A stretch of DNA of 64,000 nucleotides from Nemopilema nomurai. Lineage: Eukaryota; Cnidaria; Scyphozoa; Rhizostomeae; Rhizostomatidae. Below the pieces are notes generated by a model. That model did no database searches. It had not been told where the DNA came from and worked only from the letters and a program-made list of their open reading frames with translations. The translations under genes and the position numbers were made by a program. This document shows positions 25,749-37,796 of this stretch, piece by piece; within the stretch, counting starts at the first letter, position 1; each line of letters opens with the position of its first letter. The stretch covers positions 3,376 through 67,375 of the forward strand of contig ML133490.1 of the NCBI GenBank assembly GCA_003864495.1, read 5' to 3'.

Positions 25749-27431
25749 CTGCGTGCTAAAAGGTAAGGCATCTAAGAGCATACCTAGTGGTATATAGGCC
25801 ACAAAAGTATGCAATTTAATAGGCACTAATAGAAATTGACTTTATAAAGTTCACTTTATTGAGTTCTCTTTTTAAGTTAGCTAAGGTTATCCTGGGAAAG
25901 AAGGAGGCAAACTCATTTGTACCATGGACCATGTATTTTTGTAACTATATACTGTACTTTACACCACTACACTTATATATCACTCAGCTCGGCAATGTTA
26001 ACATCTGAAATGACAATGAATAATTTCAGACTTCAACTCGTTTGAGTTTTAGATTGTCTCACTTACCCTAAAAGAACCATGCTAGTGGTTTCCAGAGGGC
26101 AAATCATATGAAAATTGTGTATCAAAAGCCACCTTACCGCTGCCAGTTCTACTTTTATCTAATAATCTCCCATGCTCTCTAACTTCTCATTCAATAAAGC
26201 ACCAATTTCTTCAGATGCCAGTACAGTGTCGTTGGCTCGACAGACAGCTCTGTTGACAGTGACTTCAATAAAAAATATTTTACAAGTTTCTTCCTGCGAG
26301 GCCAACGTCTGAGGCAGTTCTATGCATTTTTAGCTTTTCAATATGCTTTTTGTCCCTGAGCAAACGATGTTCTTTGATAGAATTCCCTTTATGCATAAAA
26401 TCATTGGAAAACATTATTCGTGATCAAATAATTGAGGGGCATCATTATCCATGTAGATTTTGCAGACTTGATGATGATTCCGTGACACCGCACGAGCACT
26501 GTAACGCATCTTGTTCATGTTATGTGTACTTATTCCTGTAGCAACAGCAACTTTACAAATTTTGTTGTGGGAATCCCGTTTATATTCCCTACCGTATTAT
26601 CTTCTTCAGAATTGTGGCATTGATGATATCTTTACAACGTACAGCAGCATGACAATCCGTTCCGACTGTCTTGCTTCTTTTCACCGAAGATGGTCCTAAG
26701 AAAATGCACTTGATTTTATTAATAATAGCCCCATTACTAGTTATGAATGATATGCGCATTTGCGAACATGTCCAACGTGAACGATCGGAGTAATTTTGCT
26801 TTCAATCTAAGCAACAGAGAGATTCGTTTTCTGCTGCACTCTTCACCAAAACCTCCAACGGCAGATGTTACATTTATTGATACCAAGTTAGACACGTTAC
26901 TCTTATTTGACTCTGAAATACTTTTCACTTCCTCCAAATATTTATTCAGATAAGTTAGGTCAATGTTATTCTCAAACAGATTTGTAAAAATGTTCCATGA
27001 TTTCGCATTTTTTTACCGTTTTCTAATGAATGGAAAACAAAATGTTCATTCCATTCTGCTTGAATATATTACATCTATTTCCTAACTTATTGAGTTAGAT
27101 TTCTATTGTTTGTCTTTTTTTGCATCAATTCAGTAGATAACTCCCATTGAAATGTAAATTTGATGTCTAATCATCAGGCATGGCCTCTTGAATAATATCA
27201 AGATAAAAAATATGCACATTTCAGGGGCGCAACTAGGATATTTTCAGGGTTTCGTGGTAGAAATGGGGCATAAAGACAATGGATTTCCATGGGAATAGGG
27301 CAAAATTCACGCCCCTGCATTTATGTTCAGGAAGTAAAATTCTCACAGTCAATTCAACATGATTGAGATGATTAATTTGAGCCAACGGGCAACTTTTTTC
27401 CTTTTCCCAACGTCCATCACCAAAAGTTAGC

Positions 27432-27710
27432 TTGACTCCCCCTCTCCGAATTTCTTTCTGCAAATTGATCGTCAATGATAATCAACGAACTGAAGGTTTT
27501 AGTTCTGGAGATGCATCTTTAGCCACTCTAGAAGGCTATATCAGAAAGATAATTTTGGCGTTGGACCCAACAATGGTGGATCCTCTGATGTCATTAAACT
27601 TGAATCTTAGCCCTCCCATGTTCAACCTCGTAGCTCCGTCTCCGAAACTTGATACCTCAAGTTATGTAAAGTACTGCTTTTATGCAATTGATTTGACACA
27701 ATGTTCGTAG
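27432..27710 (+). CDS. Hypothetical ORF shared by units 2 and 3 (unit 2 copy)
   Basis: A 92-codon plus-strand ORF whose unit 3 copy (58078-58428) is longer at the N-terminus and otherwise nearly identical (EGYIRKIILALDPTMVDP against EGYIRKIILALHPTMVDP). It contains no recognised domain. Conservation of the open frame may simply reflect recent duplication. Confidence 0.2.
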   Translation: MTPPLRISFCKLIVNDNQRTEGFSSGDASLATLEGYIRKIILALDPTMVDPLMSLNLNLSPPMFNLVAPSPKLDTSSYVKYCFYAIDLTQCS

Positions 27711-29039
27711 AACGTGAATACAGGACCTGTTTATGTGGAGTTAAAGTCAGAATTTATTATTCTAACCGTACACTAATAATAAATTTTGAAAAACATTTTG
27801 GCACCCGCCTTAAAGTAAGGCGTTATTTAATAAATATATTGTGTCCGTAAAATACTATTCAAGGGATTTCAGTTATCGACCCCCTTCCCCTGCAGTTGTG
27901 ACAGGCTCACTCTCCTGTCAAATGTCACGTATGCGTTGTTGATGAATAATCACATGACATTTAGCTATAAATATTGTAAGTATAGATTTAATCGGGAGTT
28001 TTTAGTTGATTTTATTCATAGAACGTGATTACGTAAGAGTTCGTTTTATTTGCCGCTCGCTCTACCTTTCATCGTTGTGAAACGCCTCTTACCCAGTTTC
28101 CTAGGCTAGAATCGCCACTGGTTGCTTATTGCATGTTACATCGCGGTCCCTGTTGTCAAATTGTACTATGGCCGTTAATTCTGTTTCCAGATGATTCTAA
28201 TGCAATTCTGGTGATTTTGATAAGCAATCCCATGTAATGCAAAAGTAACACGTGCACTCTTCGGTTCAGTTTCGCGCCTTTTTCATACCTCAGATTCAAA
28301 GAGAGGCCATTTCAGTGTGTCCGTTGGAGGATGTCTTCGTCCACGCCTGCATCTCTGCATCATTTGGATGATAATTCTCTAGGATGCAGAGCAAATGGAA
28401 TTCGAAGAATAACATGGTTTCGAGTAAGTGTGTTTGCCACTTTTTACAGTTAATTTTGCTCTCAGTACCGTTATTAGCAGTGAAATCAGATTTGAATATA
28501 GGGTTAGTACAGCTGTTACGGCGGGAAGCCAACTCTTATGTGGCCTAAACACTCACTTCGCTCTGCAAATATTAAAATATTTCAGCAACTGGTTTTAGTA
28601 AGTAGCACTTTTGAATATTATTCATTTTACTATTGAATTCTGTATCGAAATATTTTGAAGGTAAAGGTGAAAAACCTTTCTAGGATTTTTTGGGAATTAT
28701 TAGGTAACATTCTTGATTTTTCTAACATTCTGATAGAATTCTAAACTAAAACGTCCAAATGACGTTGTCTGGGAAAAATTGATATTTTTGCGGCTCATAA
28801 CACATCACTTTTCTTCATGTGGCTTCACGTTTTCTGTGTGACTTCACTTTTCTTTTATGAGCTTCTTTCATGAAATTGGCAACTAATTTCCAACTAATAT
28901 GAGTTGGCATGACGTTTGTAGATGAGTATTTGAACAAATTGCAAATTCAAAATATCTTGATTTGTGATCTAATCTAAGTTTCACATGACTGCCGCCATTC
29001 CTCAAGTACTCTTCGTGTTGTGTTCTCCGCTACGAAATG

Positions 29040-29170
29040 CTTGAATTTTCCCGCCAAAATACAATAACAAAGTGGTCCCGCCATTTTATTGGCTGGCCGC
29101 AGTTTGTCAAAGCGAGAAACAATAGGATGCTCGATCCAGTCTTTTTCGAAAGCTTCCCGCCATTTTGTTG
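29040..29170. promoter_or_regulatory. Cluster of E2F-like sites with a CCAAT box (unit 2)
   Basis: TTTTCCCGCCAAAA at 29046-29059 fits the E2F consensus (TTTSSCGC) on both strands. TCCCGCC at 29076-29082 and TTCCCGCCATTTT at 29154-29166 are further sites, and an inverted CCAAT box (ATTGG) sits at 29088-29092. In animals this combination marks promoters of cell-cycle genes. Which gene it would drive here is unknown: neither side carries a convincing first exon. Confidence 0.4.
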
Positions 29171-31259
29171 AGGAAGGGAATGGAGTAGCCTCACCAGTTG
29201 CTTATTCGCGAGAAATCACGTTGACCTTGGATATGTTTAGTAATGCTGCCCGAATGTAAAAAGTGTCAAAAAGATAAATACTTGCATTCAATGCAATTGG
29301 ACATCTTTGAAAGGAAGGCGTTGGCCTTTGAACAGGTTAAAATCATTCCCTGTCTATGACAAGTAAATTATAGTTGTTCAGTTAAAAGACATCATGTTTA
29401 AATCAAAAACTACTTCCACTGTCCATATTGCCTATATGAAATGTGGTCCATGCAAATTTTAAATGAAAGTTATCGGTGTTTGCGTCTTTCTAATTTAGTG
29501 GAGATACACTAAGGTTATGGAGGTATAGACAAGTTTGATTTTCAAATACTGTTATGTTTTTGTACATTTTTTGCGGAGAATACTGATTTTGGACAAAAGG
29601 ATCAGGGCAAAGGGGTGCTCTCCTTTTTTGAAAGCAACTAATAATTAAAACTGTGCTCACATCTGCAAAAAATCCCTTGTTGTTTGTTGTTCTCATAGGT
29701 TTCTTTGTAGAATTCTTTCTTTACAATGCAGTTATGATAATTCAAACTTTTGATGCAAGATGACATAAGATTTCTTTCTTGAGTGAAAAAGCTCTCCTGT
29801 AGTTCCTCCTTCAAGAAGTAAACTGTTAGAGGTCTCTTGCATGATTGCTCATTGAAGATTAGTGGTCTTTTTCTTCCATTTTGTGGTCTAACATCAACTC
29901 AATGTCCACTGATCTAGATTCAACTGTGAATTTTATTCAGCATACCCTTCTTTTTTAAGGTGGTGCTAGGTTTCATCTTTCATTTTGGAAACACTAAAAA
30001 TTGTTTGTCAAAAATTAATAGACTGTCAAAATGACACAGCATATCTTTGCCATGTTACAGACACCAAAAGATCATGCAGTGGCACTTTTTGAAGTAATTT
30101 ATCTGTTGAATCCTGAATTTACTGAGCTTGGTAGTAGGGTCCTTGACGAATACTTACCTAAAATCAGTAGCAGGTCAGTTTAATGGAACAAGCTTTAAAA
30201 TTTGTTTGATCTATTAAGCATTGAAAGGTCACTTAATGTAGACATTATCCTGTACAAATTGGTTTTACGTCCCATTTTGCAGTTTAAATGTATTTTATTC
30301 AAAAACATGCAAATATCAATTAAGATGGACATCTGCATTAAAACTTTGTATGTGTGGAAACTGTGATAATCAGTAATAGCTTAATTGGTCTTAAATTGAT
30401 TAGTTGTAGCTTAATTGTTCAAATCAAATTTGAATCAAGTTAAATCAAGAGTTTAAATCAAATTTGACAAATACCATTGAATTAGATATTTCATCAATGT
30501 TTTTCCTCTAGTATCTGACATCAAAAGTGTTTGAATCTTGGATAGTTTACAATTTTATTTAGATATACTTAGTTAAGTGGACATAAGCAAGGGGCCTTAC
30601 AGGGTTCAAATGATTGTATGTGTAACTGGCACCTAATTTGAAGAATCATACTAAAAGAATATGATTGAAGAGTGAAGTTTCTGTTACAGGGGCATCCAGT
30701 TACAGTAAGGCCAAAATGTACCAACCAACAAAACACATACTAGTTGGTGAATAACAAAAAATACAGTCACACAAAGTTGAAATGTTTGGTGCCTCTTTCA
30801 CGTCATTAGATATTTGCAATGTGAGGGACAGGGTGTTGAAAAATTTACATTATTTAGCCAATGAAATAGTGAGACGAATCAATCTTATGCCCAGGTTAGC
30901 AAGGCTAGCATATCTAGCAGAATTTTCAACATAACCAACTTCCCTTTCAGAAAAGACTAGAAATGACAACAAAGAAAAGAATCATTTAATGATTGAATAA
31001 TGAGGCTTTGTAATGAAATACCAAGAAAATTTGGACTGTCAATCGATAAATATTTTGATTTTCCCTCCAGCTGGAAAGCGGGAGTAGACAAAATATATAT
31101 GAAAGAATAACAAGTATTACAATGCATGATTTGCTTGTAACCGAATAGTTGTTTGTAGGAAAGACCGAAATGGAAGACCAGTACACATAGACACAAATTG
31201 GCATCAAAGGTTGTTCATTAAATTGAACAGCGTATCAGCTGCTCTTTAAATGTATATGC
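29171..31259 (+). repeat. Unit 2 sequence paired with 10020-13490
   Basis: Collinear with unit 1 but diverged by frequent substitutions and indels; unit 3 lacks it. An insertion of about 150 bp lies near 30835-30985. No gene or RNA is seen. Confidence 0.5.
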
Positions 31260-31346
31260 TGTGTGAAAGATGACGCCATAATGAAACAATACGAGCCAAA
31301 CCCTATTCAATCTGAGACTACAAACATGAAATGTGATAAGTTAACA

Positions 31347-31362
31347 GACTCCTCCTCCTTTA
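31347..31362 (-). other. Polypurine tract of the Copia-like element
   Basis: On the minus strand AAAGGAGGAGGAGTC directly precedes the 3' LTR, the position expected for plus-strand priming. Confidence 0.6.
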
Positions 31363-31979
31363 AACCAAACATGAGTATAGGTTGTGAGTGAACAGAACAG
31401 TAAGCAATCATTGCAACTATTATAGTGAACCAAAGGTTTAGGACTTAAAAATAAGTCTAAAAAATGACTAATCAAAAAAATTCGCTGAAGTGTCCATTTT
31501 CGATAACGTCCACAAAATTTTTACTGATGACCCGCGCTTTGTAAGACTATCAGCTAATTGTTTACCAGTTTGTTCAAGTATGCCCAGTTCCTTTCAGATG
31601 CTTTTCCACTTCTGCTTATTACTGTGCTTTCATGCCATACATCAATGGATGGATGAGGAAAACTAATTCGGCTAGGGTCGCAATATCGTATCTGAGTCCA
31701 ACGAAATTGGATGAGCGTCCTCTTAGTTGGTTAAAAAGTTCAAGATAAGTAAATTTGGTATTGTTAAACGTTATTGAAGTAACATGTTGGCCTGAGATAT
31801 CTTTCAGTATATACGCTCCTCCTGAGCGCGTCCGCATTCCCCGTGTCACCTTCCGAAAGTGGTTTGCGAAGCTTGCTATGTAGATTACGGGAGATTAAAG
31901 AGGTGCTGGGTCCGGGTTCTATTCATGTTTATAAAACCTGTAAATATTGTAGGTCTTGATGTTATGTTTTCCTTTGTAG

Positions 31980-32050
31980 ATTGCATGTACATAGAAAGTC
32001 AGCGCCGCGACGTGCCATACTTCATTTGCTCGATCCGGGATATTAGAAAG
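31980..32050 (+). CDS. Stray BAH-domain exon, RERE/atrophin-like
   Basis: A 71-bp plus-strand exon with a strong acceptor (TTTTCCTTTGTAG) and a perfect donor (AAAG|GTGAGT). It reads CMYIESQRRDVPYFICSIR and then DIRK, entering in phase 1 and leaving in phase 0. The pattern Y-[IV]-E-S-x-R-x-x-x-P-Y-[FY]-I-C-S-I matches the start of the BAH domain of RERE (atrophin-like transcriptional co-repressors) as I recall it; BAH domains bind chromatin. No neighbouring RERE exons (SANT, ELM2) are visible. It lies antisense inside the Copia-like element, so it is probably a captured fragment rather than part of a gene here. Confidence 0.5.
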
Positions 32051-32149
32051 GTGAGTTACCATAGCAATAACTTATGTAACTGCACAAAAACCTAATCTGT
32101 CTAAAGTTGTTGTTACTGTTTGAAGATGAGGATTCTCTTTATGCACATT

Positions 32150-32345
32150 CCGAAGTCTTGCGTTTCTTCTTGTAACGCTGACAAATTTCGCATTGATCTG
32201 ATACATCATCAACTAGATCCAAAGTCCTGCTTCATTAATGCCTGCATCTTTCATTAAAGATTTCAGTCTTTGTGATATGCGGTGAGCAAACTGCTTATGA
32301 AGCTTTTCCACAAGAGCCAATTGCACTTTTCTTTCATAAGTGTGG
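32150..32345 (-). pseudogene. Copia-like integrase zinc-binding N-terminus
   Basis: On the minus strand YERKVQLALVEKLHKQFAHR is followed by QRLKSLMKDAGI and, after a frame change, DQCEICQRYKKKRK. The H-x4-H and C-x2-C pairs match the HHCC zinc-binding domain that precedes the integrase core. The core with its catalytic D, D and E is absent; the sequence switches to unrelated DNA at about 32100. Confidence 0.5.
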
Positions 32346-32659
32346 TTTGATTGGACTTGAAGAAGGATTCAACTGGTAACTCATGCTGATGTAGAGGAAC
32401 ACAGTAATGTCTTGAGCTTATGCACTGTAGATCAACTTCATGTCCAAAAATTGTTGCACTGTCATTTTCCAGATCTAGTTCTACTTAAGCAGCTTTTATT
32501 GAATCCTCACTCAAGAGTAATGAAATGTCACTCTCAACAACATCTGTCACAATTTTAAATTGACAACTGCTAAAGAACATGGAATTGTCCTTTGGACTGT
32601 AACTAACACCCACCTCCAAATCTGAAAGTTCTATTGCTGTTCTGCTGGGCAACCTGTGA

Positions 32660-32830
32660 CACTTTATCATCACTCAGTGAGTCCAAATAGCCATTCTTCA
32701 CCCGCAACAGTAGAACTACATGCACTATCAAGAACTGCCGAATACATGCACTCTGCCACTAAAACTTGCACTTCTTGATTTCCAGTAAACAAAACTGCCT
32801 CCTCAAAAGCTGCTTTTCTCGCTTTAGTTT
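32660..32830 (-). pseudogene. Copia-like protease remnant
   Basis: Continues from gag in the neighbouring frame. AVLDSACSSTVAGEEW carries the aspartic protease D-S-A motif in the variant DSACSSTV typical of these elements. Only about 50 residues around the active site remain, and stops follow at about 32650. Confidence 0.55.
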
Positions 32831-33718
32831 CATATGAATTTGGACAGTCCTTCTTAAGTGTCTTATTAACCGACAACTCCTACATCGTAGAGGATATCCA
32901 TCTGGTCCAATGGGGTTAACTCGCTTGGTCCTTAATTCATCATAGCCAGCAGCCGACCTCCCCTTTCCTTTACCTGGAATGCCAGTACTTCGACTATAGG
33001 CACTTTGCTGTATATTCTGAGGATGAAAGCTCCGCTTCCTTGCCCAATTAAAGCTACTTTGTGAGTAACCTTTTGTGAATAAGTCTTCCTGGTTTTGATC
33101 TGTTTCTTGATAACTTTCAGTAACATATGCCGGCTCAACCTTAATAGCACTATGAGATATGGTCTCCTTGGCCAGAGATTGTTTTCCAAAAAACCTTAAA
33201 GCACTGCCCATCTGTTTTAATAAATCGGCTGTCTGTTTATAATCCACTCCTGTAAGAACCAACTGACTGGCTTTCTGGTCTAATCCTGCTCCCTCTAGAA
33301 GCCTGAATGCACGAACTGCTTCAGGAATCTCCATTTGAATTTGTTTGTTCTATTCTAAAGCTTTTCAAAATCCATTACATAAACATCCATCAACATGTCA
33401 GCCTTTCGGCCGAATCGGTCAAAGTCAAAGAATGTTTCATATGCATCAGATAATTCATCCTTCTTAAATATTTGATCCATGTAAGTGATTAGTTTGGTAT
33501 TGCCATCTGCGACTTTCAAATCATCAATCGTCACAACACTAAACACTTTATCTCTTATCCCACTTCCATCATTCTCAGGCAAAGATAATGCAACTGCCAA
33601 GCCTTGTTTATTCTCTGTAAGATCTGTTAGCTCCTTCCAGGCATTTTCTCTTCAATCCATCTACTGTAAGTTTATTATCAATATCGAACACCGGCGGTGT
33701 TTTAAAAGCTGCCGCCAT
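32760..33718 (-). pseudogene. Copia-like gag remnant
   Basis: Reads from an ATG at 33718 (MAAAFKTPPVFDIDNKLTVD) and is broken by at least three changes: a short deletion near 33640, a stop in place of tyrosine at about 33355, and a frame change before MEIPEAVRAFRLLEGAG. The middle part (ELSDAYETFFDFDRFGRK, YVMDFEKL) matches the UBN2-type gag fold of Copia elements. A CX2CX4HX4C knuckle (CRSC...H...DC) follows near 32840-32890, split by a one-base deletion. It once packaged element RNA; now dead. Confidence 0.6.
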
Positions 33719-33854
33719 TTTGAAACTCTCACCTGAATCCAACTCTGATAATCCGCCGATCCGCCGATTTTCTGTACTGTGTAACAGTTCTCATTAAAAC
33801 ATACACTTTCTTCCATCTATAAACGCTTTGCTGACTTTCATTTTGCACAACTAC

Positions 33855-33866
33855 CCTCTGCTACCA
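33855..33866 (-). other. Primer binding site, initiator tRNA-Met type
   Basis: On the minus strand TGGTAGCAGAGG immediately follows the 5' LTR. It is complementary to the last 12 bases (CCTCTGCTACCA) of eukaryotic initiator tRNA-Met as I remember it, the usual primer of Copia-type elements. Confidence 0.7.
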
Positions 33867-33973
33867 CGAAAAGATGACACCATAATGAAACACATGTTTA
33901 TGCATTTAGGCACTCTTCCAAGCCAACCCCTATTCAATACGAGGCTACTAACATGAAATATGACAGTTTAACA

Positions 33974-34567
33974 TTATGCCTAAGTTAAGTTTGGTTCTTT
34001 GTTAAGAAATGATCTTGCAAGTTTGTAACTTTGATTCAGGTATAAAGATTATTGTTTGCCATCTCTCATAAAGTGCACATACGCAACTTTTCATTAAGTT
34101 TTTCATAAAGTGCTTATACTGGGTAAAATGTCGACTATACAAACTGCATCCACTATTGCCATATTGAAATATTTTGGGAATTTAATTAGGTGGAAAGATG
34201 GGAACTCGACAGGGGAGATCATGTTATTTAGCAAAGAGAGGAAACATCTCAGAGAATGTCCATAAAACTGATTGAAGTTAATACCTGAGAATTATCCTTC
34301 ACCTCTGCTTGTCAAGGTAATCATAGCTATAAACGTTATCCTACGCTGAGAAAGGGAAAAAGTAAGGCTGTAACTACCAACACAAATGTAGGCAACAGTT
34401 CTCCCCAAAGAACGTGAGTGTTACCAACAAAATGTTACAAATAAAAAGATTGATTTGGGCGATCAAGGGCAAGGGACAAAAGAAAGACAAGTAGATAAAC
34501 GAACTAGAACGAAATTTAAAAGCCTGCTTTCGAAAAACACTCGAGAAAGCCCCTAGTACTCACCTAA
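33974..34567. other. Unit-2-specific stretch between the Copia element and the shared repeat region
   Basis: About 600 bp not found in unit 1, where the flanks adjoin directly at about 13510. No ORF above 60 codons and no repeats are seen. Confidence 0.4.
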
Positions 34568-34897
34568 TGGCAATTGCAAAACTGGAAGAAAGGCTTCTTT
34601 ATTTACAAATAATTTGACAGGACCAGTAATATCACACTATTCATTGTTCCGAAGAATAAAGGGCGATGATTAGCACAGTTTCAGGATGCCTAAGTTCTTG
34701 TCCTGTTTGTAATTATGGTTCACTGTTCAGTGATATATACCGACAATTGCCCGTCGTATCTGTACACAGTAAATAGGCAACTCGACAGGTCTAAAGATGT
34801 ACATTAACAAGTATATCGGAAATAAGTATACAGAAAATATTTCACCTTTATAACATCTCACTTATTGAACTTAATCATCCTGTTTTTCCGTCTTTAG

Positions 34898-34977
34898 TTC
34901 AGTTGGCGGATGATGAGGATGGACTCCAAGGGACGGAAATGGATAATTTTGGAAAAATTTTCATCAGGAAAAAAGCA
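34898..34977 (+). CDS. Candidate internal exon, unit 2 copy
   Basis: Same acceptor and GTGAGT donor as the unit 1 copy. It reads QLADDEDGLQGTEMDNFGK and then IFIRKK. Against unit 1 the changes are G/D, N/D, K/Q and R/G, all in the first half, with the second half identical. It is one base longer than its paralogue near the 3' end, so at least one copy is out of phase with any shared downstream exon. Function unknown. Confidence 0.3.
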
Positions 34978-35049
34978 GTGAGTGGTTTGGCTCACTAGCG
35001 CGCTTTGATTTTTTTATATTGTTGTTTTGCTTATTATGAGTATTAACAT

Positions 35050-36770
35050 GGGTAGTTTGTTTCCTACCTGTTTCGCATGACGGTGTTCCATCACCATTCA
35101 TCGCCTTGAAGTGGGGCATAGGGGCGATGAGAAACGTCGTTTCAGGTGCCTTAGGTTGTTGTGTTTTTGTAATCACAATCCCGAGTTCATTGTTTAGTAC
35201 CGACTATGGCCCCTCGGTCAGTACAGAAGAACATTGAATAGGTATCGTGGACGGTTATGCGATACCAAGTGGGAGAGTTTTTACCAATAAACCAATAATT
35301 TGGAGCAACTACATGTATCATAGTGATCAGTAGTAACTTGGGTAGTTTGTTTCCTACCTGTTTCGCATGACGGTGTTCCATCACCATTCATCGCCTTGAA
35401 GTGGGGCATAGAGGCGATGAGAAACGTCGTTTCAGGTGCCTTAGGTTGTTGTGTTTTTGTAATCACAATCCCCAGTTCATTGTTTAGTACCGACTATGGC
35501 CCCTCGGTCAGTACAGAAGAACATTGAATAGGTATCGTAGGGCGGTTATGCGATACCAAGTGGGAGAGTTTTTACCAATAAACCAATAATTTGGAGCAAC
35601 TACATGTATCATAGTGTAGTAGCTTGGGTAGTTTGTTTCCTACCTGTTTCGCATGACGGTGTTCCATCACCATTCATCGCCTTGAAGTGGGGCATAGGGG
35701 CGATGAGAAACGTCGTTTCAGGTGCCTTAGGTTGTTGTGTTTTTGTAATCACAATCCCCAGTTCATTGTTTAGTACCGACTATGGCCCCTCGGTCAGTAC
35801 AGAAGAACATTGAATAGGTATCGTGGGACGGTTATGCGATACCAAGTGGGAGAGTTTTTACCAATAAACCAATAATTTGGAGCAACTACATGTATCATAG
35901 TGGTCAGTAGTAACTTGGGTAGTTTGTTTCCTACCTGTTTCGCATGACGGTGTTCCATCACCATTCATCGCCTTGAAGTGGGGCATAGAGGCGATGAGAA
36001 ACGTCGTTTCAGGTGCCTTAGGTTGTTGTGTTTTTGTAATCACAATCCCCAGTTCATTGTTTAGTACCGACTATGGCCCCTCGGTCAGTACAGAAGAACA
36101 TTGAATAGGTATCGTAGGGCGGTTATGCGATACCAAGTGGGAGAGTTTTTACCAATAAACCAATAATTTGGAGCAACTACATGTATCATAGTGTAGTAGC
36201 TTGGGTAGTTTGTTTCCTACCTGTTTCGCATGACGGTGTTCCATCACCATTCATCGCCTTGAAGTGGGGCATAGGGGCGATGAGAAACGTCGTTTCAGGT
36301 GCTTTAGGTTGTTGTGTTATTTGTAATCACAGTTCCCCGTTCAACGGTTTAGTATGACCATAGCCCATTGGCTCTGTACGCAGCAGCTTTGAATAGGCGT
36401 ATCTCGAACGAGGTCTAGGGATATTCACGGGGACTAACTTCGCAATTTAATCAATAATTTGGAACGACTACAAATAAAATAAAAGATATTTTATTCACAA
36501 TTAGAGTAATGATTAAAGTAATTGTAAATGGTAATTTAAGTAGTTTGTTTCCTACCTGTTTCGCATGACGGTGTTCCATCACCATTCATCACCTTGAATT
36601 AGGGCATAGGGGTGATGAGAAACGTCGTTTCAGGTGCCTTAGGTTATTGTGTTATTTGTGATCACAGTCCCCGTTCAACGCTCTAGTATGATCTCAGCCC
36701 ATTGGCTCTGTACGCAGTAGCTTTGAATAGGCGTATCTCGAACGAGAGATCCATGGGGAAATGCGATTTT
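35050..36770 (+). repeat. Array of 6 hairpin-bearing repeats (unit 2)
   Basis: Six tandem units of the same family as 14005-16470, five close to the short subtype and the last (about 36545-36770) close to the long subtype. The last keeps the CATCACC/GGTGATG stem (36577-36583 with 36611-36617) although its loop has changed. The copy-number difference from unit 1 (6 against 8) fits unequal exchange inside the array. Confidence 0.85.
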
Positions 36771-37207
36771 TACAAATTAACCAACGATTAGAAATGACTA
36801 CACCTAGTGTTACTGATATGTTTGATTTTCCTTATGCTCCCTCTGTCTTCCAGTGGCTAAGGGTTACGTTTCTTCAATTTAAGCATAGTTGGGGATTCAG
36901 GACGACGGTTGGAAAGGGATGCTGAGGCTTTTCAGGACGATTTACAACTTCTTCTAACCTGAGAGAGGTGGTAAGTAGCCAAGAAATTTTGTTGTTTTAT
37001 TCTTTGTAGGCCCCTATCATGGTAAAGTTGCAAGTAGCTCATGCTTTCAGTTGTCCTCACTCTTCACATGCGTCTTAATTTTTCACTTGTGTTAGGGTAT
37101 TTGGATCTTGATAAACGCTTTTCAGGTACCTTAGGCTGTTTTTATCCTTAATCACCTTCCTCTTTCAATGTTCAATGCTTAGTTTCACGAATCATGTCAT
37201 TTCGCAG

Positions 37208-37796
37208 ACAATGGGTTGAGTGGGAAGAGGTTGCAGTTCAGACAATGTTTTGGAACAATCAAAAGAATCAAAAGTACTCTTTCTTATTGCTTGGAGCCAA
37301 GGGAGTCGATGCAAAGACGTTTGAGAGCTATTTGTTTCCTAAACCAGGTACTGATAAGATTTTGGCACTTTTTTACTATAATTCTTGTATATTTAGCCGT
37401 GTCTTTGTTTAATTTCTTTGACTTGAGATCTCCTTCCTTGGATTTATAAAGAAAGACATTGGATATTGAAAGGAAAAGCATTATTTTTGAAACGGAAAAT
37501 GTAAAGACATAGATCCATGCTGTTTTGTTATGATGGCGAAAGTTTCAACCTGAAGCTGTGAAAGCCAGTGACATTACAAGGAAGCAATGATTAGTACACA
37601 TTGGTTGTGAACACAGAAAGGCAAAACGAAACCTTCTACACCGTGACCCCGTAAAAAGTCTCGCAAAATCAACTTATTCTTAGAAAGATCTTCTTCTTTT
37701 TATTAAAGCTCTAATCATTTTGCACCTCTTTTCTCTTTAGATGTGGTTGGGTCATTTGAAAAGACGGTATCGTGGCCAGCATATTTAAATAAATAA
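37208..37796 (+). CDS. Hypothetical two-exon ORF, unit 2 copy
   Basis: Same structure as the unit 1 copy: exon 37208-37347 (140 bp, identical to unit 1), intron with GTACTG donor, exon 37741-37796 after a strong acceptor. Here the frame reading VEWEEVAVQTMFWNNQK continues through the junction into DVVGSFEKTVSWPAYLNK and a stop, so the unit 2 copy is the more coherent of the two. Total about 65 residues from the acceptor; the N-terminus is missing. No domain is recognised. The open stretch at 37928-38073 is identical to its counterpart at 17588-17733. Confidence 0.3.

Larger units (their letters stand above)
31260..33973 (-). mobile_element. Degenerate Copia-like LTR retrotransposon
   Basis: Minus-strand element inserted in unit 2. 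The 5' LTR (33867-33973) and 3' LTR (31260-31346) share GATGACxCCATAATGAAAC and AACATGAAATxTGA segments and begin TGTTAA on the coding strand; the 3' LTR has lost about 20 bp. A PBS follows the 5' LTR and a purine tract precedes the 3' LTR. TATGC flanks both ends. Remnants read gag with UBN2-like region and zinc knuckle, protease, integrase zinc-binding N-terminus and the end of RNase H (QLADSLTKRG near 31530). The integrase core and reverse transcriptase are missing, and a host-like exon sits in their place. Frameshifts and stops make it non-autonomous. Confidence 0.7.
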
